Shown: one piece after another, positions 1 through 5,419 of the stretch
Numbering within the stretch: position 1 is the stretch's first letter
Layout of the letters: each line of letters starts with the position of its first letter
DNA from: Acidimicrobiales bacterium
GTDB lineage: Bacteria > Actinomycetota > Acidimicrobiia > Acidimicrobiales > RAAP-2
Length of the DNA: 5,419 bases
Assembly (NCBI GenBank): GCA_017882985.1
Contig: JADGOK010000087.1
Span: 1 to 5,419, forward strand
Reading direction: 5' to 3'
The notes under the pieces: model-generated
What the model was told of the DNA's origin: nothing
The model's database searches: none
Seen by the model: the letters and a program-made list of their open reading frames with translations, nothing else
Translations under genes and position numbers: made by a program

Positions 1-1390
1 AGAGTCCGTCGTCGAGTGCGTCGAGGATATCGAGGGCGCTGCACGCTTCCAGGGCGTCAAGTACCTGTTCGTCGCCAACCGTGCCGTGCGGGACCAGTTC
101 GAAGCGCAGTTCACCAGAAAAGAGGCGCGGCTCGACCTCGCTCACGACGACGTTGCTTCGGGTGTCGGCCACCGAGAACTCGCTCAAGGGCGTGCCGTTC
201 ACGAGGACCTGATCGACGTCGGGAACGAATCGACCAAGCCGGTCACAGAGTTCGGACGCTTCGGCGGGTGTCGGGGTCACGACAGCGACCAGTTGGCCGC
301 GCTGGAGGATGATGCCGCTGCGCTGATCCTCAAAGGTTTCGATGAATGTCGGCCAGGGTCGGGGCGACGGGGGTTCTTGAATGAGAGGAGTGACGTTCAG
401 GATGCGCAGCACCCGACCGGCGCCGACGTAAGCGCGGGTGGTAGCGATGACGTACTCGATGGCGGTACGCAGCGGCGTCGTGAGGAAGGTGGCGTAGCCG
501 TAGAACGCCACGAGTTGGCCGGGCTGCAACGTGCCGCGCATGACGTCGCGCGCGCCGAGGAGGGTGACGATGCCCGTCAGCACCGCGGGCAGAAGCACCT
601 GACCGGATTCGAGTCCCGCCTGGGGCGTCGCGATGCGGTTGCCTGATCGTCGCACCAGGTCACTCTGGCGCTCGTAGTTGGCAAGGAACACGTCCTCACC
701 GCCGACGCCGCGAAGAATGCGAAGTCCCGCGACCGTGTCCGAACCCAACGCCGCGAGGCGTCCCGCCGCTTCGCGCTGGGCGGCCTGAGCGGCGTGCAAC
801 GGGCGCATGAGCGGCGTCGTCAGCGAGGCGAGGATCGGCACCCCCAACAAGACGATGAGACCAAGTTGCAGCGACGTCGACAGCAAGATGAACGAGACGA
901 CGATCCAGGCGATCACCGCTCCGACAAAACGAGCGAGAACGTCAAAGGCACCACCGATGCGCATCGCGTCGGCCGCGACGGTGTTCACGATGTCGCCCGC
1001 GGGGATCTCGTCAGTCACCGCGGTGCCGGTGGTCGAGACGTGGCGACCGATCAGTTGGATGGTTCGGTACGTCGCGTTCATCCAGTTCGTCACCGCTAAT
1101 TGGTGGCGCAGCGCTCCACAGAGTGCCTGGAAGAGGCCGAGGAGCACGACGATGCCGACCCACTTGAACAACTCGCCCGCGCTGTGACGTGCGACGCCGT
1201 GGTCGATCGCGGCGCCGACCGCGGTCCACAGCAACGCCTGGCTGAGCATCCAGCCGATGCCGAAGAGGCCGTTGAGCGTCAGCAGTCCCAACTGTTGACG
1301 AGCGAGCCACGTCAGGTAACGCGTCGCGGAACGTCGATCGGGCGTGCCGGGATCGGCGAGGGGGAGTTCGCGGTACGGCAGGTGCAACAC
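1..1390 (-). CDS. ABC exporter half-transporter with degenerate ATPase domain (C-terminus beyond window)
   Basis: Reading the minus strand from GTG at 1390 gives 463 open codons to the window edge. Residues about 34-60, 76-96, 153-173, 174-192, 264-280 and 291-315 are hydrophobic, matching the six-helix transmembrane domain of type I (ABCB-like) exporters. The cytosolic segment LRILRGVGGEDVFLANYERQ, about residues 219-238, is typical of the family. The nucleotide-binding domain starts near residue 340 (RQGxL-type strand RGQLVAVV, 364-371). Where a P-loop GxxGxGK(S/T) should follow, the sequence reads TPTPAEASEL (372-381), with no glycine, no lysine and no GK(S/T). The Q-loop position in VVVSEVEPRLFSG has Glu418 instead of Gln. 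So this half probably does not hydrolyse ATP at its own Walker A site. Actinomycete exporters often pair one degenerate half with one competent half, so a canonical partner just off the left edge is expected (inference). The substrate is unknown. Walker B and the signature motif lie outside the window. The start is chosen by a GGGGGA Shine-Dalgarno; TTG at 1405 is a weaker alternative. Confidence 0.9.
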   Translation of the reverse strand, partial: MLHLPYRELPLADPGTPDRRSATRYLTWLARQQLGLLTLNGLFGIGWMLSQALLWTAVGAAIDHGVARHSAGELFKWVGIVVLLGLFQALCGALRHQLAVTNWMNATYRTIQLIGRHVSTTGTAVTDEIPAGDIVNTVAADAMRIGGAFDVLARFVGAVIAWIVVSFILLSTSLQLGLIVLLGVPILASLTTPLMRPLHAAQAAQREAAGRLAALGSDTVAGLRILRGVGGEDVFLANYERQSDLVRRSGNRIATPQAGLESGQVLLPAVLTGIVTLLGARDVMRGTLQPGQLVAFYGYATFLTTPLRTAIEYVIATTRAYVGAGRVLRILNVTPLIQEPPSPRPWPTFIETFEDQRSGIILQRGQLVAVVTPTPAEASELCDRLGRFVPDVDQVLVNGTPLSEFSVADTRSNVVVSEVEPRLFSGELRFELVPHGTVGDEQVLDALEACSALDILDALDDGL

Positions 1391-1397
1391 GTCTTGT

Positions 1398-1403
1398 TCC
1401 CCC
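1398..1403 (-). promoter_or_regulatory. Shine-Dalgarno of the ABC half-transporter
   Basis: On the minus strand GGGGGA lies 7 bases before the GTG at 1390. This decides that start over the in-frame TTG at 1405, which would overlap the motif itself. It sits only about 20 bases after the mature 3' end of rnpB. Confidence 0.6.
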
Positions 1404-1421
1404 AATTGTTTAAGTGGATGA

Positions 1422-1782
<361 letters not shown>

Positions 1783-1793
1783 CATCCGCAGAC

Positions 1794-1822
1794 AGTCTGA
1801 CACAGCGAGGTGCGCCGAGCAA
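1794..1822 (-). promoter_or_regulatory. Predicted rnpB promoter
   Basis: On the minus strand a -35-like TTGCTC (1822-1817) is followed, after a 17-base spacer, by a -10-like CAGACT (1799-1794). Transcription would then begin at about 1787-1785, a few bases before the 5' strand of P1 at 1780. This is where an rnpB transcript should start. Match to the sigma-70 consensus is partial, but the spacing and placement are right. The -10 lies inside an 11-base perfect inverted repeat, CAGACAGTCTG, at 1789-1799. Confidence 0.45.
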
Positions 1823-1850
1823 GAGTCGCCGGGCGGTCGCGGAGGGGCGG

Positions 1851-1856
1851 TAGCCT
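1851..1856 (+). promoter_or_regulatory. Predicted -10 element of the xseA operon (leaderless start)
   Basis: TAGCCT fits the actinobacterial TANNNT -10 pattern. Its last T would be at -7 if transcription began exactly on the G of the GTG start at 1863, which is the geometry of leaderless actinobacterial promoters. I see no convincing -35. The alternative signal, GGAGGGG at 1841-1847, is 15 bases from the GTG, too far for a standard Shine-Dalgarno. Confidence 0.4.
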
Positions 1857-1862
1857 CGCGTC

Positions 1863-3137
1863 GTGGTTCTTGAACCGGCGTCGAACGACGACCCCATCCT
1901 CGAAGTTGGTGAGTTCTACCAACTCCTCACGGCCCAACTCGAATCGGCCTACGGTCGTCGCCATCCGTGCTGGGTGCGCGGCGAGGTCGCCAAGGTGTAC
2001 GAGAAGACGCACCTCTACGTCGACCTCGTGGACGCCGGGTCGTCGGCGTCGGACGCCAAGCGACCGGTCCTCAACGCGCACTGCTGGGCCTCGCAGTGGA
2101 ATCCCTTGAAGCGCAAGCTGGCGAGTGACGGCGTGACACTCCAACCGGGTACCGTCGTCAACTTCTTCGGCTACGTCGACGTCTACGCCCCCCAGGGCCG
2201 AATCGGCTTTACGGTCACCGAGATCGACGTGGCCGGTCTCTTGGGTGACGTGGCGAGACGGCGCCAAGAACTGATCGCCCGACTCCAAAGTGAAGGCCTG
2301 CTCGACGCCAATAAGCGACTCGTCCTGTCGCCCGTGCCGCTGCGCGTTGGACTGGTGGCGAGTCCCCAGACCGAGGGCTTCAACGACTTCACGGGTCAGT
2401 TGTTGCACTCGGGGTACGGCTTTGACGTCGTGCTCGTCAAGACCACGGTCCAGGGTGACGCGGCGCCAGCGCAGATTGTCAACGCGATCGAACAGCTCGA
2501 CGCCGTAGGGGTTGACGTGATCTGCCTCGTGCGCGGCGGGGGATCCAAGGGCGACCTCGCGGCCTTTGATGACGAACGCGTCGCCCGGGCGATCGCGTCG
2601 TCGTCGACGCCGGTCTTCACCGGCATTGGCCACACGGGCGACGAGTCCATTGCCGACCTCGTCGCCCACACGCGCGCGATCACGCCCACCAAACTGGGCG
2701 AGGAGCTCGTCGCGCTGGTCGCCCAGTGGTCCGAGCGTCACGTGCGCGCCAACGCCCGGAAGGTGCTCAGCGCCACCGAGGCGCTGCTGGACGAAGCGAC
2801 CGAGTACCTCGCCGAACGGCGCCGCACGATGATCTTTGCGGTGCGTGACCGGCTGCGTGGCGAACGGCGACACCTCTCCTCGACGCGTCAGCGTCTGCTG
2901 ATCCAGAGTCAGTACGTGCTCGCGAGTGCGGGCCAGTTGCTCGCGAGCAATCGGCAACTGCTCGGTGCGTACGATCCGACGAGACGTCTGGCGCAGGGTT
3001 GGTCGATCGTGACGGGCGCCGACGGCGGGGTCGTGCGCTCACTGGCCGATGTGGCGCTCGGTGAGGTCGTGCGCGTGCGCGTGAGTGATGGTTCGTTCGA
3101 CGCGGTGGTTAATGAGAAGAATGGAGCATCTTCATGA
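1863..3137 (+). CDS. xseA: Exodeoxyribonuclease VII large subunit
   Basis: Catalytic subunit of exonuclease VII, which degrades single-stranded DNA from both ends in the cytoplasm together with XseB. The 424 residues match the family's usual size. Residues about 13-125 are the N-terminal OB-fold, with CWVRGEVAKV at 36-45. The catalytic core follows: SPQTEGFNDF at 167-176 (Asp175), VRGGGS at 223-228 (Arg224), and GHTGDESIADLVA at 256-268 with His257, Asp260 and Asp265, then TPT at 274-276. These fit the known GH-x2-D-x4-D-x2-A-x5-TP signature. A charged helical stretch of about residues 285-365 is the coiled arm that binds XseB, and the C-terminal segment from about 370 has the usual LAQGWSIV and VSDG motifs. 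GTG at 1863 is the first possible start after an in-frame TAG at 1851. It is the first gene of a four-gene operon and overlaps xseB by 4 bases. Some usually conserved residues differ (Thr258 for Glu, Gly230 for Glu, Leu278 for Ala). Confidence 0.97.
   Translation: MVLEPASNDDPILEVGEFYQLLTAQLESAYGRRHPCWVRGEVAKVYEKTHLYVDLVDAGSSASDAKRPVLNAHCWASQWNPLKRKLASDGVTLQPGTVVNFFGYVDVYAPQGRIGFTVTEIDVAGLLGDVARRRQELIARLQSEGLLDANKRLVLSPVPLRVGLVASPQTEGFNDFTGQLLHSGYGFDVVLVKTTVQGDAAPAQIVNAIEQLDAVGVDVICLVRGGGSKGDLAAFDDERVARAIASSSTPVFTGIGHTGDESIADLVAHTRAITPTKLGEELVALVAQWSERHVRANARKVLSATEALLDEATEYLAERRRTMIFAVRDRLRGERRHLSSTRQRLLIQSQYVLASAGQLLASNRQLLGAYDPTRRLAQGWSIVTGADGGVVRSLADVALGEVVRVRVSDGSFDAVVNEKNGASS
3123..3126 (+). 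promoter_or_regulatory. Shine-Dalgarno of xseB, inside xseA
   Basis: GGAG ends 7 bases before the ATG at 3134 and is embedded in the last codons of xseA. The start codon and the xseA stop form ATGA, so reinitiation can be aided by a proper ribosome site. Confidence 0.6.
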
Positions 3138-3346
3138 GCACAATTGGTGACTGGAACGAAGCAGCGACGGAATTGAACACCATCGTGGAGTCATTCGACG
3201 AGGGTGAGGTGTCGGTCGATGAACTCTTCGTCAAGCTCGAACGGGCGACCGTGATCATTGAGGAGCTCGAAGCGCGCTTGGACGCCACAAGGGCCAAAGT
3301 CGAAGAACTCGCCCCGCGCATCGGCCGGGTGGCCGAGGAACAATGA
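3134..3346 (+). CDS. xseB: Exodeoxyribonuclease VII small subunit
   Basis: A 70-residue acidic helical protein with the small-subunit pattern: ELNTIVESFDEGEVSVDELF (residues 13-32) corresponds to the family's L-xx-I-V-xx-L-(E/D)-x-G-(E/D)-x-(S/P)-(L/V)-(D/E)-E-(S/A) block. It is followed by a heptad-like helix, about 33-65, with EELEARLDATRAKVEEL. Such proteins form a two-helix hairpin, several copies of which coat the coiled arm of XseA and control the holoenzyme. The length is typical of the family. It lies directly after xseA with a 4-base ATGA overlap, which confirms the pair, and its own TGA overlaps the start of the next gene in the same way. ATG 3134 is supported by GGAG at 3123. Confidence 0.96.
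   Translation: MSTIGDWNEAATELNTIVESFDEGEVSVDELFVKLERATVIIEELEARLDATRAKVEELAPRIGRVAEEQ
3335..3340 (+). promoter_or_regulatory. Shine-Dalgarno of the metallo-beta-lactamase-fold gene, inside xseB
   Basis: GAGGAA, encoding the final glutamates of XseB, lies 2 bases before the ATG at 3343 (core GAGG 4 bases before). The spacing is short but, with the ATGA overlap, supports coupled translation from xseB. Confidence 0.45.
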
Positions 3347-4056
3347 ACGACCGGTTCTACTTTCGCCAACTGCTCGCCGGGCGCGACTTCGCCCGCGACG
3401 ACGCAGTCGCGACGGCGATGGTCAACTTCGTCTACGCCCTCGGTGATCGCGAGAGTGGCGAGGCGCTGCTCGTCGACCCGGCGTACCGGCCCCGAGAGCT
3501 CGTCGAGTTGGTCGAAGCCGACGGGATGAAGGTCACGGGCGTGCTCGCGACCCACTACCACCCCGACCACGTCGGCGGCGACCTCGCGGGCAATGAGATC
3601 GCTGGGATCGTCGAACTGCTCGAGACGATCGACGTGCCGGTGCACGTGCAGGCCGACGAGGTCGACTGGGTGATCCGTCGTACCGGCGTGAGCGCCGACG
3701 CGCTGGTGGGTCACGCTTCGGGTGATCGCGTGCGCGCGGGCGAACTGGACGTCACCTTGATCCACACGCCCGGCCACACGCCGGGCAGCCAGTGTTTTCT
3801 TGTCGACGGGCGACTCATTAGCGGCGATACGCTCTTTCTCGAGGGCTGTGGACGCACGGATCTCCCGGGCTCGGATTCAGAAGAGATGTACCGCACGCTG
3901 ACCCAGCGACTCGCACAGATAAGTGACGACACGGTGTTGTTTCCCGGTCATTTCTACTCCCGCGATCCGAGCGCGTCGATGGGGGACGTGCGCCAGATGA
4001 ACTACGTGCTGGCCCCGACGACGGCCGAGCAGTGGCTCGCCACGTTCGCACAGTGA
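3343..4056 (+). CDS. Metallo-beta-lactamase-fold hydrolase (glyoxalase II / persulfide dioxygenase-like)
   Basis: A 237-residue cytosolic protein with a complete metal centre: THYHPDH at 70-76 supplies His71, His73, Asp75 and His76; His145 lies in HTPGHTPGS (141-149); Asp162 in SGDTLF (160-165); His203 in FPGH (200-203). This is the binuclear pattern of hydroxyacylglutathione hydrolases and their relatives. GCGRTD at 168-173 is also found in ETHE1-type persulfide dioxygenases, where the arginine is important. The N-terminus FRQLLAGRDFA (7-17) and the long segment between the metal-binding blocks (80-140) resemble a widespread, uncharacterised actinobacterial MBL family that I recognise from memory. 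Glutathione-linked activity is unlikely if the host is an actinomycete; a mycothiol, CoA or sulfide-derived thioester or persulfide substrate is conceivable, but this is inference. No signal peptide. It overlaps xseB and the following reductase by 4 bases each, so it is co-transcribed with both. Confidence 0.9.
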   Translation: MNDRFYFRQLLAGRDFARDDAVATAMVNFVYALGDRESGEALLVDPAYRPRELVELVEADGMKVTGVLATHYHPDHVGGDLAGNEIAGIVELLETIDVPVHVQADEVDWVIRRTGVSADALVGHASGDRVRAGELDVTLIHTPGHTPGSQCFLVDGRLISGDTLFLEGCGRTDLPGSDSEEMYRTLTQRLAQISDDTVLFPGHFYSRDPSASMGDVRQMNYVLAPTTAEQWLATFAQ

Positions 4057-5279
4057 CGGTGCTCGACGACGGCGACCACGTCGTCGTGGTGGGTGCCGGC
4101 CTCGCCGGCTGGCGATTCGTTGAGGCCCTGCGACGCGAGGGCTACGGTGGCGCGCTGACGCTCGTCGGCGACGAGTCCCATCGTCCCTACGACCGACCAC
4201 CGCTGTCCAAACAGGTGCTGGTTGGCAAGTGGCCGGCCGAGCACGCGACGCTCGCGACCGACGACCACCTCGCTGCCGCCGACGTCCGACTTCTGCTCGG
4301 TACGCCCGCGACGCGGCTCGACGTCGCGACGACGACGGTGCACCTCGCCGACGACACGGCGCTCGCCGGTACGCACGTCGTCATCGCGACGGGGTCGAGG
4401 GCTCGACTCTTGCCGTTCAGTGCCGGACACCAACTTCACACGGTGCGAAGTATTGACGACGTGGCTCGCCTCAACGTCGATCTCGCCCCACTCGAAGCCG
4501 AGAGCGTGGTGGCGGGGATCGGAGGAGGGTTCATCGGCGCCGAAGTGGCGACGGCGCTACGAACGAGGGGCCTTCGTCCCCTGATCCTGGAAGCGTCCGA
4601 GCGTCCGTTGATCAACGTCCTGGGACCCGAGGTGTCGTCCTGGCTCGAGGGTCTGCCCGCGTCGGCGGGCATTGAACTGCGCACGCGCCAGAAGATTGAC
4701 GACGTCTATAGGGCCGATGGAGATTTTCGCGTTCTCTTCGCGAGCGGCGACACCCTCGCGGCGCGGGCCGTGGTGGTGGGCGCCGGCGCCGTGCCGAACG
4801 TCGAATGGCTCGCGACGTCTGGACTGTCGATCGATGACGGGGTCGTCGTCAACGAGCACCTGCTCGCCACCGATCGCGTCGCGGCCATTGGCGACGTGGC
4901 GCGCTTCGAGTGGGCGAACACCGCCGGGAGTGAACTGACGCGAATCGAACACTGGCAGGTCGCCAACGATCACGCCGGGTCCCTGGCGCACTACTGGGCT
5001 CAGGGCGTGGCCGCGACGAAACTTTTGGTGCCCTACTTCTGGTCGGATCAGTACGCGAAGAAGATTCAACTGTTGGGCCACCCTCGTCCGAGCGACGACG
5101 TCACGAGGGTGGCGGGCTCATCCGACGAAGCGAAGTGGGTCGCCCTGTACAGTCGCGACGGTCTGGTCACCGGTGTCGTCACGCTCAGCCAGCCGAGGGC
5201 CCTGATGCTGTCCAAACACTTCCTGGAAACGCCGACGCAGCTCGACGCCGCACTTGCGGCCGCCCCGTGGATTAACTAG
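4053..5279 (+). CDS. FAD-dependent NAD(P)H:ferredoxin reductase, BphA4-like
   Basis: With the GTG at 4053 the protein has 408 residues, normal for the family. The N-terminal FAD-binding motif VVVVGAGLAG is at 10-19; YDRPPLSK at 46-53 is a hallmark of this family; ATGS follows the first FAD segment; the NAD(P)H-binding GGGFIGAE is at 157-164; GAGAVPNVEWL precedes the second FAD segment AIGDVARF at 278-285; IEHW at 298-301 and VPYFWSDQY mark the C-terminal reductase domain. Such enzymes pass electrons from NAD(P)H to a ferredoxin or rubredoxin that serves an oxygenase or P450. The protein has no cysteine, which excludes disulfide-type relatives such as CoA-disulfide reductase or NADH peroxidase. 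No ferredoxin gene is adjacent within the window. GTG 4053 is preferred because it forms a GTGA overlap with the hydrolase gene; GTG at 4032 would add 7 residues. Neither has a strong Shine-Dalgarno. The stop codon is shared in a CTAG with the convergent gene. Confidence 0.94.
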   Translation: MTVLDDGDHVVVVGAGLAGWRFVEALRREGYGGALTLVGDESHRPYDRPPLSKQVLVGKWPAEHATLATDDHLAAADVRLLLGTPATRLDVATTTVHLADDTALAGTHVVIATGSRARLLPFSAGHQLHTVRSIDDVARLNVDLAPLEAESVVAGIGGGFIGAEVATALRTRGLRPLILEASERPLINVLGPEVSSWLEGLPASAGIELRTRQKIDDVYRADGDFRVLFASGDTLAARAVVVGAGAVPNVEWLATSGLSIDDGVVVNEHLLATDRVAAIGDVARFEWANTAGSELTRIEHWQVANDHAGSLAHYWAQGVAATKLLVPYFWSDQYAKKIQLLGHPRPSDDVTRVAGSSDEAKWVALYSRDGLVTGVVTLSQPRALMLSKHFLETPTQLDAALAAAPWIN

Positions 5280-5419
5280 AAGGCGACGGAGCTCAGTTCG
5301 GGGATCGTCCGTTCCACTCGGCGCACGGTCTCGCGCCAAAGAGCTCGGGAGGTCGAGCGCTCGTCGTCGCCCAGTCGTGGGTTCAGCACCTGTCGCGGCG
5401 TCCACAGCAGTTCGACGTC
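5276..5419 (-). CDS. C-terminal end of an unidentified protein, possibly an FGGY/glycerol-kinase-type carbohydrate kinase
   Basis: Reading the minus strand inward from the right edge gives 47 open codons ending at TAG (5278-5276). The visible tail includes LLWTPRQVLNPRLGDDER, then ALWRETVRRVERTIPELSSV and a final Ala-Phe. A tryptophan-containing W-R-x-x-V-x-R helix close to the C-terminus, preceded by a P-R-L stretch, is reminiscent of actinobacterial glycerol-kinase-like proteins that end in a similar 'IPELSAL-F' tail. That comparison is from memory and rests on very few residues. The reading is supported as coding by its uninterrupted frame and by the neat abutment of its stop with that of the reductase. 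The bulk of the gene, including any active site, is outside the window. Confidence 0.5.
   Translation of the reverse strand, partial: DVELLWTPRQVLNPRLGDDERSTSRALWRETVRRVERTIPELSSVAF

Larger units (their letters stand above)
1783..1862. other. Divergent intergenic region between rnpB and xseA
   Basis: An 80-base spacer with no open gene. It holds the predicted rnpB promoter (1794-1822), the inverted repeat 1789-1799, a purine-rich GGAGGGG at 1841-1847 and the predicted xseA -10 at 1851-1856. The two transcription units therefore point away from one another from a single short region. Confidence 0.7.

Noticed and set aside
3109..3777. A 222-codon minus-strand frame
   Set aside because: It is antisense to xseB and the MBL-fold gene, both of which have firm motifs and coupled starts.
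4557..5081. A 174-codon minus-strand frame
   Set aside because: It is antisense to the FAD reductase and shows no family motif.
4053..5279. Assignment as CoA-disulfide reductase or NADH peroxidase, to pair with a persulfide dioxygenase
   Set aside because: The protein has no cysteine, so the redox-active residue of those enzymes is missing; YDRPPLSK and the C-terminal domain fit the ferredoxin reductase group.

Overview
The window is GC-rich, uses GTG starts freely and is densely packed, with gene overlaps of only a few bases. Together with the family resemblances of its proteins this suggests an actinomycete (Actinomycetota). An early-branching lineage such as Acidimicrobiia is possible, but that is inference from style and cannot be proved from one window.

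Layout. Positions 1-1390 on the minus strand hold the N-terminal 463 codons of an ABC exporter half-transporter that runs off the left edge. It has a complete transmembrane domain, but its nucleotide-binding domain has lost the Walker A P-loop. Just upstream of it on the same strand, at about 1422-1782, is the type A RNase P RNA gene rnpB, which I folded by eye from P1 to P19. An 80-base gap (1783-1862) separates rnpB from a divergent plus-strand operon and holds a plausible promoter for each direction. The plus-strand operon has four genes: xseA (1863-3137), xseB (3134-3346), a metallo-beta-lactamase-fold hydrolase (3343-4056) and a BphA4-type FAD/NAD(P)H ferredoxin reductase (4053-5279). All three junctions are 4-base ATGA or GTGA overlaps, so translation is probably coupled throughout. 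The operon meets a leftward gene head-on; the two stop codons share one CTAG tetranucleotide at 5276-5279. Only the last 47 codons of that gene are inside the window.

How the genes work together. XseA and XseB are the two subunits of exodeoxyribonuclease VII and certainly act together. The hydrolase and the reductase share the operon, but their link to DNA processing is not evident; they may be a separate redox or detoxification pair that shares the transcript. RNase P RNA is housekeeping.

Most noteworthy: (1) the ABC half-transporter with an erased P-loop; (2) an RNase P RNA that appears to lack helix P18, carries an additional GCAA-capped hairpin at the P16/P17 junction, and has a compensatory base-pair swap in the catalytic P4 helix; (3) no visible terminator between rnpB and the ABC gene; (4) a predicted leaderless start for xseA. 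I found no CRISPR, mobile element, tRNA or clearly new multi-gene system.
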